Translations under genes and position numbers: made by a program
Notes under the pieces: generated by a model
The model's database searches: none
What the model saw: only the letters and a program-made list of their open reading frames with translations
What the model was told of the DNA's origin: nothing
Shown: positions 10,323 through 20,500 of the stretch, piece after piece
Layout: each line of letters begins with the position of its first letter
Numbering within the stretch: the first letter of the stretch is position 1
Origin: Porphyra umbilicalis
Taxonomy: Eukaryota; Rhodophyta; Bangiophyceae; Bangiales; Bangiaceae
Reading direction: 5' to 3'
Assembly: GCA_002049455.2 (NCBI GenBank)
Contig: KV918877.1
Coordinates: forward strand, 151,670 to 215,669
DNA: 64,000 nt

Positions 10323-11411
10323 TCAAGTGCTTTGCCGCACATACCGTCCCCGCACGCGGGGGCGCGCCTTCGCAATGGACGTCCGAGCTGGAAAGTGCCC
10401 CCCTCCCCCCCCAACCCCTCCCGACGCCGCCCGCCGCACCCGCGCCGACGCCTTTTGGGCGCGGAAGCGGCACAGGGCGACCGCACGGGCAGCAGCGTGC
10501 AGGGTGCCAGCAGCGGCGGCCGCCGCCGTCGCATCCACGTCGACGTGCAGGGGCATTGACGCCGCCGCGGCCGCGGCGGCGCCTGTGACGTTTCCAAAAA
10601 CCGCAGGCGGGGGGGGTGGCGGCGACCACGCGGCGACCAATGACGACAAGGACGCGTCCGACGTCGGCGCCGCCGACGTCACCGACGACGACGTCGAGGG
10701 GGCGTCCCACAGCAGATCCGCGGCGGCGGCGCCGCTCCCCCACCCGTCGGCCACCGGTGGCGGTGGTGACAGCGGCGGTGATGGGGCCGGCGGCGGCGCC
10801 ACTGCCGCCGCGGTGCCGGTGGCGGCGGTGCGCGTGCCGCTGCCCCCGCCCGCGGCGGCGGTGCGGGCGATGCTGGCAGCGGCAGCGAGAGCGACGGCCC
10901 GCCTCACAGTGGCAATGGCGAGGGCGGTCGACAGCGCCGCCGTGGCCGCGCACCGCGGCCGCCGGGACGGTGGCGGCGGTGGCGGCGGCGGTGGTACCTG
11001 CCGCAACGGCGGTGCGGGTGACACAGCATGGCGGGCGGCGGACGGCGGCGACGGCGGCAATGGCGGGGGCGCCGCCGCGGCCGACGCGGCGGGTGGCCAT
11101 GTGGGCGACTCAACGGAAGGGACGGCCGGCGGCCTCGACGGCGGCGACGGCCGGCCGCCGCCGCACGGTGGTCCGCCCGCTGCAGACGGAGAGGGGGATG
11201 GCGGCGGCGGCGTCTCGTTGTCCCCCCATAGCAGAGCGTCCAAATCGCGGTCGGCGTCGGTCGGCGCCCACGGTGGCGGTGCCGCCGTGGTGGGCGGCTG
11301 GGGGAAAGGAGGGCGGGGGGGGGGCGCGCCACGCCAGGCAGCGGTGAGGTCGGCAAGGTCCGCCGAAACGCCGGACGCGGTGGCGCTGTGCATGGCGGCC
11401 ACGGCCCGCAT
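10323..11411 (-). CDS. CCT-domain protein, paralogue in convergent orientation
   Basis: Minus strand, 362 codons from ATG at 11411 (the frame opens upstream only from GTG). The N-terminal ~300 residues are Ala/Pro/Ser-rich with acidic Trp motifs (RDLDALLWGDNE, ADLLWDAPS) that resemble those of the gene at 7668. The C-terminus is a CCT motif: VALCRFRAQKASARVRRAA, a Gly-rich insertion, then SIAKARPRVRGRYVRQ before the stop. The VALCRFRA.KA and IAK.RPRVRGR blocks are nearly identical to the 7668-8864 gene, so the two are paralogues, probably from an inverted duplication. The Gly-rich insertion inside the basic helix region is unusual for CCT. The large plus-strand frame across this locus is its antisense shadow. 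Confidence 0.72.
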   Translation of the reverse strand: MRAVAAMHSATASGVSADLADLTAAWRGAPPPRPPFPQPPTTAAPPPWAPTDADRDLDALLWGDNETPPPPSPSPSAAGGPPCGGGRPSPPSRPPAVPSVESPTWPPAASAAAAPPPLPPSPPSAARHAVSPAPPLRQVPPPPPPPPPSRRPRCAATAALSTALAIATVRRAVALAAAASIARTAAAGGGSGTRTAATGTAAAVAPPPAPSPPLSPPPPVADGWGSGAAAADLLWDAPSTSSSVTSAAPTSDASLSSLVAAWSPPPPPPAVFGNVTGAAAAAAASMPLHVDVDATAAAAAAGTLHAAARAVALCRFRAQKASARVRRAASGGVGGGGGHFPARTSIAKARPRVRGRYVRQST

Positions 11412-12567
11412 GGCGGAGCAGGTAGGAAGCAAGGGGGGTGGGAGCGAGGAGGGAGGAGGACGACGCGCGGTGCCGGCAAGGAGATGCGCGCGACGCGGGG
11501 GCGGGGACACTGTCGGAAACGTTGGTGGTTGCTATGGCGGCGCATGGGCCGTCGCGGCGCGGGTGCGGCGGCTTAAGAGCGCCGCCGCGGCCGGACGGCC
11601 ACGCCGCCGCCGGTCCTTGATTCGATCGCATTCGCCATCGCGGCCAATGGTGTTGTGCGCCCCGCCTCCGCGTTCCGCCACCAGCCCCCAAAGCGGCGCA
11701 TGCGGAGCACCCACCCAACGCAACCGCTTGCGGCCACGTGCCGAGCCGCCGGCGGTGGGTGCCCCATCCGCCTGTGCGGGGCGCCGGCCGGCGGCAGCGG
11801 CGGCTTGCGACGGCGGTTTGAACTGTTTGGGCGCGGCGCCGGGTGCGCTCCACGCGCCGCCACGCGCAGCGCAACGCCCCGAGGGGCGCACAAGGGTGTC
11901 CTGCGCGGGTACCCAGCTGGTCCCCCCATCCCCATCGTTTCGTCGCGCGGCTTGACACATGCGGGCACGTGCAAGGGGTCGGTTGGTACCACTACAGCCG
12001 GTGGAAGCAAAGACCCTCACGCGAGACCGTCACGCTCCCAAACAAAGCCGGGGGCCCTCCGATATGGAACGGGCATTGACGGGGCGTCCACAACGAGGGC
12101 GCGGCGGGGCCGCATCTTGGCCTGCCGGCGTCGCAGCCCACCTGGCGCAGTGGCGGGAATGGCTGGTGTTCGTCGGTTCCACACAGCACAAGAAGATTCA
12201 TTGGGGTATTTGAATGAGACATGTCCCCAAGTACACGTCTATTCTAAGTTCTCAAGGAGGCCAGTAACTTCACTTGACCCCACCTTCGAGGAGACAAGGA
12301 TCCCGACATGATGAAGAACCACCGTGCACCGTACATGCGAGGATGTACAGCCATAGTAGTGTTTTTTGGCAAGCTTCTTCTGAAGATGGACTCGAACTAT
12401 CCCATGTTTTTTTTCAGCCGGCCTTCAAGGGTCAGATTTATTAGGATTCGCGTTGGCACTATCATTTCTGGATTGATGAGTGTAGAGGGGCTACTATGGT
12501 AGCAATAGACTTATTTTCTGGGTTACCACGAAGTGTACAGAATCAAGTGCGCTGGATTAACACGGTC
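11412..12567. other. No supported gene; left flank of the 15.6-kb transposon
   Basis: GC-rich near the CCT gene, then clearly more AT-rich from about 12.2 kb. No domain seen. Confidence 0.4.
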
Positions 12568-12575
12568 ATTGGAAC

Positions 12576-12594
12576 CAGGCCTCACCAAGAGTAT
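12576..12594 (+). repeat. Left terminal inverted repeat of the 15.6-kb transposon
   Basis: Reads CAGGCCTCACCAAGAGTAT; the partner at 28166-28184 differs at one position. Preceded directly by the duplicated ATTGGAAC. Confidence 0.88.
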
Positions 12595-13776
12595 TTCGGG
12601 AAGGGTATCACTCGAGTATATTTTTCGGGTATATACTCATACTCGCGGGATTTTTCGGTCCTTCCCCAACACTGCGTGGTGGTATGAAATTCACGAGATA
12701 AAGTGAGATCTTTTCTTCCGAAAGAAATAAGGAGGAGTTATTATTCTTCGATCGAAGGCAGCTCTGAGGCGTATCTTCAGGAAAGTTCCTGGAATTGTGT
12801 GAGATAATCTTGAGGATTATCTCTTGAGACGGCTCGATTCGTCCCGCGGATCGTTCTCGGAATTTGTCTGGTGCCATCCTGTGATTACCTTGGGTTTCGA
12901 CGCAAGATGGTCCTGGGATCAGTTCAGGGACTGTTGTCCGGACTGTTTTCCGGACTGTTTCCACGACTGTGTTCCAGTCTGTTTACAAGATAGATTTGCG
13001 GCGTATCTTGGGGTATGGTCTCCTGACCGAACCCCAAGTGAAACCATAGGCACTTTCAAAACACTGGTCCAGGGTTTTATCAGAATCCCATTTAGGCGAC
13101 GTACTCGGAGCAAGAGCACAAGCAACGCATCATTCCTTTCTTGAGAACTGCGCAAGAGCCTGAACCAGAGACGATTGCGACGTCAGACGGTGAGACCATC
13201 TCCAAAATAGACAAAGGACTAGCTCTGTGTACGATGCGAGACACATGCATAGCGATGATTCTGGGAACGTGCGACAGAATATTGCGGCAAATAAAGCCAG
13301 GTATGTCCTCCAAGAAGGTCTTCAATATGGAGGACCACATTATTCCCATGATGGTTCCATGGACCGGCTGAAGAGCTGCTTTTGATTTTCTTCTTGCGAC
13401 GACGCGCGCAACTAGTCCCAAGGACATGTTTCAAGACGATTCCGTAGGTGGGTACGCTGTTTATCTGTCAGATTTACCGACAGGAGGTCCCTCAGTTTTT
13501 CTCGTGGACGGGATGTAAGAAAACATATTGGAGAAAACTGCGGAAAATATATGGAAAAACGACAGGATCCAGCAAATAAATGACAATAATAAAAAGACAA
13601 ATGGACGGTCAAACACAACAAGAACGACAAAGAGAACGTGCGAGACCACCAGTATATGAAGAACGTATTCAGGACGGTATGCACGTCATGCGCACCGGCG
13701 TCAGCATCGAGTCGTGGGCCTTGACAGCACGGTAGACGACAAGGGGTTGACTGCAAGTAGCAGCGGTACGAGCCTC

Positions 13777-14804
13777 CTAGTCTGGTTCTTCATCGGAGAG
13801 ATTGACATCGCCAGCCTTGAGGTCCTGCAACTCATCCCGCATGCACCGGACGACGCCGTTGCGAGCCTCGGTACTCTCCGGGCGCAAAAACTTTGGGTAC
13901 TGTGCAGTATCCACATAGCTCTTCAGACAGGCGGCTCCGGCTGCTCGCACAGAGGTCCACACTTCACTTGAGTCCAGAAACAGAAGCTCAGCAATGATTG
14001 TCGCGGCCGCTCCGTTCAGATCAAGCGCTCGATCGACCTCGTTGTCACCGTCTTTTAGCTTCAGACGGTACCCAAAGACTGTGCTCTCGGCCAGCGCGCC
14101 GCCCGAAGCGACATTTTCTGCGCCCGCACTGAGGACCACGCGTTCCATGGATGCCTCCGGTACATCACTGTCCATGTATACTCCGAGAGTCCGATATGCA
14201 AGCAGTCGAGCAGAGGTGCGTCTTCGGTTGCAGCGAGTGCGTAGACCCTTCTTCAGAGCCATCTTTACAGCACGTCTGTTTCCTGTCCAGCCGTTGGCAG
14301 CGTAATCTATCTGGTTCGCGTACTTCTCGACAGCTTTGGTCATGACTGCACGAAGTGAGCGAGTACAGTCTCTGTTGGGTCCTTCCAGCTGTCCAGGGGG
14401 GGCCAGCCATGAGAGGCAATCGTGTTCGGGCGAGTCCACGGTGCTACCACTTTTCCCAGGGCTCACTGTTCCATTGGAGATCTTCTTTAGCATCGCCTGC
14501 GCGTATCGCGAAAACAGAACACTCAAGTCATCCTGGTTCAGCAAGAGGTGCGACACAGCGGCAGAAAGGCATGAGTACGAGGATGATGCGTACGGGTTAG
14601 ACAGCGTCAGAAAACTCGTACAACCAGTAATAGATCAGGGATCATCCGAGATAGGAACTCGGATAGAAGCCGTGCACGAAACACCACTGATTCAAGCGGG
14701 AAACGTACTCCATGTTCGTTCCAGACGCTCGCGAACAGGGCGCCATTGACAACTGGCGATGGGGAGGGAGCATCAGGAGCATCATCAGCATCGCTGCTGG
14801 GCAT
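13777..14804 (-). CDS. Small accessory protein of the transposon, two exons (unknown function)
   Basis: Proposed model on the minus strand: exon 1 14804-14709 (starts MPSSDADDAPDAPSPSP, ends VWNEHG), intron 14708-14533 with GTACGT donor and AACCAG acceptor, exon 2 14532-13777. The phases match and give 283 residues. The N-terminus is acidic and Pro-rich; the C-terminus has a helical stretch, LDLNGAAATIIAELLFLD then SEVWTSVRAAGAACLKSYVD, and ends acidic (LSDEEPD). The C-terminal pattern (Leu-Asp, Ile-Ile, Trp, Cys-Leu-Lys spacing) faintly recalls BEN-type domains, which is only a suggestion. It lies inside the 15.6-kb transposon, so an accessory DNA-binding or regulatory role for transposition is the natural guess. 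The splice sites are inferred, not proven. Confidence 0.5.
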
Positions 14805-14805
14805 T

Positions 14806-15465
14806 GTATCTGCAACCGTGACCGCGTCTCAATCAACGTCCGTCGCTCCGCAAGCGCATCAGGGAGGCAGTCGAGGTGTGTATCTCCGCACGTGTCACCG
14901 AGTCTCAGTCACTGTGCGCACCGTGCGCTCCGCAAGCGTAGCGAGGTCTCAGGCACAGTGGAGTGATTCCAGGATCAGGTATGGTGGGCGTAGCTATGGG
15001 CGCAGCCCTACAGAGTGACTCGGATCTGCCAAAGAGAAGGCGTACGCTCTCAGTGAGTCGGATATGAGGCGAGCGCATAGCTCCCGAGCACCAGAGCAGG
15101 ATCTCCGTGGGTCAGTGCCCCGCAGAGCTGGACCTCACGACCTCCCTGAGCAGGCGTAGATGCCCTCTCAGAGCCGGATACAGGACATGCGTGGAGCAGC
15201 CTACTGCTCTCCAGCGGGAGATGCGGGGCCCGAAAACCGTAAGTTGACGTATTTGTCGCCGTCGCGTCACGTCATATGCATGTTGCAGTAATCACGTAGA
15301 ACCAGAACCACGTCCTGGTGCGATGAGTCCCTAAACCCTGGTCTAGCAGCCAGTCAGGGTACGCTGAAATGTCGCCGGTGCTGATTACAGTATTGCTGCA
15401 GATCTCTGTCGGCAACGGCGGCGTGTATTTGACTGCATGTGTGATTGCATGTGGTAAATATTTTG
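14806..15465. other. No supported gene within the transposon
   Basis: Contains short reiterated CTCCGCAAGCG segments near 14.85-14.95 kb and no convincing ORF. It may hold the promoter of the minus-strand gene ending at 14804. Confidence 0.35.
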
Positions 15466-15655
15466 CATCGTTTCCCGAGATTGCTCAGTATCCGGTCCAC
15501 CCGTCTGCCACCGACATGTGATCTCACCTGGTGCGCCGCGCCCTCCACGCCGCCGCCAGGCAACAGTGTCCATCGTTTTTCGAGATTGCTCACTATCCGG
15601 CCCACCCAGCCGGGGCCGACGGGTGATCTCACATGGTGTTCCGCGCCCGTCGCGC
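15466..15655 (+). repeat. ~105-bp direct duplication
   Basis: CATCGTTT..CGAGATTGCTCA.TATCCGG.CCACCC starts at 15466 and again at 15571, and both copies continue with GTGATCTCAC and GGTG. Two divergent copies. Confidence 0.6.
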
Positions 15656-16019
15656 AGCCTGCCAGACGTGGGTGTCCGACGTATCCGGTGTGGGGGGGGA
15701 GCGCACAGCCTCTCAGCCGCACGCGCGGCTGTGGCGGCCGTGCCTGGCCGTGGCACGCCGAGAGCACGCGGCCGAGCCTGGTACTGTCCTCCGCCACACT
15801 CGGAGAGCAGCACGTGCGGTCTCGACCACGTATCACCGTCGTCGAGCTCGTGCCATCACTGTACCGTACCTCAGTACGTCTAGTACCCCAGCGACGCATG
15901 TACCGATCCCCTACTCGCTTGGTAATACTGTCCCCCCTCTCTTGATCTCATTCTACTATTGCACACCCTGTTCCCCCCTTTCCTACTTCCCCTTGGCTTT
16001 GTTTTTGGGGGCACGATTG

Positions 16020-17520
16020 AGCTTTGAGGCCCGCTACCCCGCCGGTGGGTGCGGGCCAGACCGCCGCGGAGCGCCCCAACGGGCGATCGCGCTTTGGCGG
16101 AGCCGCGGGCTGTGTCCCTCTCGCGGGGGGCCAACCGCTGGCCTTTTGGAGTGGCCGCCACACCGGGTGGGCGGTCTTCACTGTGCATTATCACTCGTCA
16201 CCCCGCCGGCGGGTGCTTGTGTGAGGGTGTCACCAATCGCCCATTTGGGCGAGCGGGGCTGGCTTGTGCAGCGGGGTGTGTCCCTTTTTCTTGGGCCGAC
16301 CGCTGGCATTTACGAGTCGCCGGCACACCGGGTGGGCCGGCTTGACTTTTCCTTCGAGCTCGTCACCCCGCCGGTGGGTGCGTGCCGAACGCGTCCATAC
16401 TGCCCGCACGGGCGGTTGCGCGTTGCTTGCACCGCGGGCTGTGTCCCTTTTGCTGGGGCCGACCGCTGGATGTTGCGAGTCGCCGGCACACCAGGTGGGC
16501 CGGCTTGACACATTGTTTGCAGCTCGTCACCCCGCCGGTGGGTGCGTGCCGAACACGTGCACACCGCCCAGGAGGGCCGTTGCGCGCTATTGTTACCGCG
16601 GGCTGTGTCCCTTTTTCGTGGGCCAACCGCTGGCTGTTGCTAGTCGCCGGCACACTAGGTGGGCCGGCTTGACGTGTTTTATCGAGCTCGTCACCCCACC
16701 GGTGGGTGCGCGCCGAACTCGTGCACACCGCCCAGGAGGGCCGTTGCGCGCCATTGTTACCGCGGGCTGTGTCCCTTTTTCGTGGGCCAACCGCTGGCTG
16801 TTGCTAGTCGCCGGCACACTAGGTGGGCCGGCTTGACGTGTTTTATCGAGCTCGTCACCCCGCCGGTGGGTGCGCGCCGAACTCGTGCACACCGCCCAGG
16901 AGGGCCGTTGCGCGCTAATATTTCCGCGGGCTGTGTCCTTTTTGCAGGGGCCGACCGCTGGTTGTTGCGAGTCGCCAGCCCACCAGGTGGGCCGGCTCGA
17001 CATATTGTTTGCAGCTCGTCACCCCGCCGGTGGGTGCGTGCCGAACACGTGCACACCGCCCAGGAGGGCCGTTGCGCGCTATTGTTACCGCGGGCTGTGT
17101 CCCTTCTCGTGGGCCAACCGCTGGCTGTTGCAAGTCGCCGGCACACTAGGTGGGCCGGCTTGACGTGTTTTATCGAGCTCGTCACCCCGCCGGTGGGTGC
17201 GCGCCGAACTCGTGCACACCGCCCAGGAGGGCCGTTGCGCGCTAATATTTCCGCGGGCTGGGTCCCTTTTGCAGGGGCCGACCGCTGGTTTTTTTGAGTT
17301 GGCCGCCCCACCGGGTGGGCGGTCCTCACTGTGGAAGCTCTCCCGTCACCCCGAAGGTGGGTACGAGGCAGTCCGCCGCCGATCGCCCGAAAGAGCTGAT
17401 CGTGCTGTGGTGGCGTAGGGGGCTCTGCCCATTACCCTCGACCAACCACCGACGTTTTTATTGACCGCCACTCTGATTCTACTGCGCTTCTTGGCTCGTC
17501 ATCTCGTCGGTGGGTGCAGG
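16020..17520 (+). repeat. 164-bp tandem array upstream of the JmjC gene
   Basis: The anchor CGTCACCCCGCCGGTGGGTG recurs at about 16032, 16196, 16361, 16525, 16689, 16853, 17017, 17180, 17344 and, degenerate, 17497. Spacing is 163-165 bp except for the last (153). Each unit also contains GGGCTGTGTCCCTTTT, GACCGCTGG or AACCGCTGG, and GTGGGCCGGCTTGA. The middle six units are most alike and the outer ones diverge, as expected for an array kept similar by unequal exchange. It ends just before the JmjC start codon, so it may be promoter or 5'-UTR sequence. Confidence 0.88.
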
Positions 17521-17522
17521 CT

Positions 17523-20500
17523 ATGGAGGGGGGTGATGCATCAGAGTCTCTCGGGCCGTTGCCGGGCGAGTTATCTCGCAACCAACGTCGTCAGGTGGCA
17601 CGCGCCCGTCGGCGGGCGGACGCTATGACTGCGGAAGCGGCCCGCGTGGTTGAAGAAGCCGCGCGGGCCGTCGATGCCGTGGATGCTTTTGAACGAGGGG
17701 CGGTGGCGCTGGCTCGAGAAGCCGATCGTAACGCCCACTCGGCCCCCGCGATTCCGGACGGCAGCATACTTGGAAGCAGACGCGGTGGCGACCGTGGCCG
17801 TCGTCGTGGCCGTGGCAGCGGGACAGGACGCGGCGGTGGCGAGGGCCAGCCGATTCGCCGTGTTGAGCCCTCCCACGTGCCAGACCATTGCAATGGCAGC
17901 GGATCGCCGCTCGGCCCGGTGGCAGACAGTGCCTCCATATCTGTAAGGGGTCTCCAGCTCGCGCGTGGAAAGAGTGTACGTGGTCGGCCGGGGGCGACGC
18001 AACAGACTACAGCGTATGGCCATGGCAGTCGGGTGACCCAGCGCACACATGCTATGGCACGTGGGGCGGTGCATGTGGTCGACGGGGCCCAGTCTGCGCC
18101 CGACATGATCGCGGTCGTCAACGATGCGCGGCGTGTATTGGCTGGTCGTGTAGGCGGGCTGACAGCTACGCAGATGCGGATGCTTTTGTCGGCCCTGGAA
18201 CTCGCCGGGCCGTGGTACTTGCCCAGCCCCAGCCGGCTGCAAGTTTTGAGCCAGTGCCGTGGCGGCTGTGGCGACGTCGAAGCGATTGATTCGCTATTGG
18301 CTTCAGCTGTAAGGATCTTACACGAAGACGTCGACGGTGTGCCGAGTTGTGGCGACACTGCAGCAGCAGGCTTCCTCGTCCAGCAAGCCTTGGCGTCCCA
18401 CGGATGCAAGGGCCAATGCTCTGCCGTGGCCCACCGTGCCCCGCCCTCTGTCCACCCTTTCGCGACGCCTGCTGCTCCTGTGCCGGCCCCACGTCCCTCC
18501 AACACGCCGATCGCGCCGCGTGCCAAGGCTGTGGCCGACCTGAGCGCACGTAGACGGCCACTCTTACGCCAAGCCCCACCTCCTCCTAAGCGCTTTTGTC
18601 TAAAGGCCAGTCGCGATGGCGACCCCCCGTCGACGGCCACTGTCACGACCTTTGCACCCCCGCCGCCGCATGGGCCTCAAGTGCTGCCACGCGCCTCTAG
18701 CGCAGGCGCACCCTCGAGGACACGCTCTGTGCCCGTTTGTCCGGTGCCCTCCGCATCGAGTCTCCCAGTGCCACCACGATTTCTTTTCCCGGTCCGCGCC
18801 GAGCGGCACGTACAACTGTCGGCAACGGACTTGGCGTCCTTGGAAGAGGGCATGGAAATGTCCAAGCACATGATGGACGGCCTCCTATTGTGGTTCCTCT
18901 ACTGGGCGAGAAGCAGCGGTGTTATCGGTGGCCTGCGCGTGCTCTCTGCACTGGACGGCGAGGACGTTAAGGACGCCTCGACGGACGACGTCTTGATCGT
19001 GAACAGGGCTGCCAGCGTCTTGCTCAACCGCCTTGTGTTCAGCGGCGGTACGGTCGTCATGCCGGTTTACAGTGGACGGGGTTGGTCGGGGGTGGTTATT
19101 CGAGGCTTAGACAAGGTTGTGCCGTCGGTTGTTCAGGCCGTGCTCGACGGCGAAGCCGAGCCCGTTCACGGGGCCGCCGTGGTGCTCATCAACACATACG
19201 CGGGGAATGGAGGCGCGGAGGTTGACTTTGAGGTGTTGAACGGCCTCTTCTGCTCCTTGACCGCAGCCATTTGCCAGACCCGCCTGCGCAGCAAGGACTG
19301 CATTGGGATGCGAATGCGTGTGAATGGATGCTTGAGGACTCGATTGCCGGTGCGCCGTGTGGGGACCCCGGCCGGAGAGATGGCGGACACGGCCGATAAC
19401 CTGCTGGCGTACTTTTCTCTTCTCCACTCTGCTGAGCCCGCAGCAGCAGCGTGCCTTTTGCGCGCCGACGATGGCCCGCAATGGCGCAAGGCCCATTCTC
19501 CTCGGCGCCTGCGTGGCCTAATCCGCCGCATTGTTGAAGCGCACCGCCCTGGTGGCAAGGTCTGGCATGAGCAAGAACCAGCCGCGGAGCTTTTGAACGG
19601 GTGCGACCTGTCCGAAGACGAGGCCTCTGACAGCGGGGACTGCATGAAGGACGTAACAGACGACGAAGACGCTGGCGCAGGTGGCAGCGCGCGCGATGGC
19701 GGCGGCGATGGCGGCGGCGGCAGCGATGGCGGCGGCGGTGGCGGCTCCATTCCCGGTCGAGCGGGCGATCGTGGCGCTCGAGGGAGCGAAGACGAAGACA
19801 GAGCCGACGGCCGTGACAAAGAAGATGAGGTTGAGAGCCGAGCTCGGCAAGTTTTCGGACGCGAGCACGGCCGACGCCGTGATCGTGGAGATGTTGTTGA
19901 TGAGTTACATGAGCGTGCAGGTCGTGATGCCGATGGCCGTGATGGAGGAGACGGCCGCGTTGACGGCGCCCGTGTCGACGCCGTCGTGCACGGCGATGTC
20001 CAAGTTGCCGCACGCGCCCACGGCCAACGCCGTGATCGTGGAGCTGTTGATGATGTGTTACATGTGCGTGCAGGTCGTAATGCCGATGGCCGTGATGGAG
20101 GAGACGGCCGCACTGGCGGCGCCCGTGTAGACGCCGCCGTGCACGGCGATGTCCAAGTCGCCGCACGCGCCCACGGCCAACGCCGTGATCGTGGAGCTGT
20201 TGATGATGTGTTACATGAGCGTGCAGGTCGTGATGCCGATGGCCGTGATGGAGGAGACGGCCGCGTTGACGGCGCCCGTGTCGACGCCGTCGTGCACGGC
20301 GATGTCCAAGTTGCCGCACGCGCCCACGGCCAACGCCGTGATCGTGGAGCTGTTGATGATGTGTTACATGTGCGTGCAGGTCGTAATGCCGATGGCCGTG
20401 ATGGAGGAGACGGCCGCACTGGCGGCGCCCGTGTAGACGCCGCCGTGCACGGCGATGTCCAAGTCGCCGCACGCGCCCACGGCCGACGCCGTGTTCGTGC

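Noticed and set aside
16020-17520. CRISPR-like array
   Set aside because: Unit of 164 bp with no short-repeat/unique-spacer pattern; eukaryotic tandem repeat.
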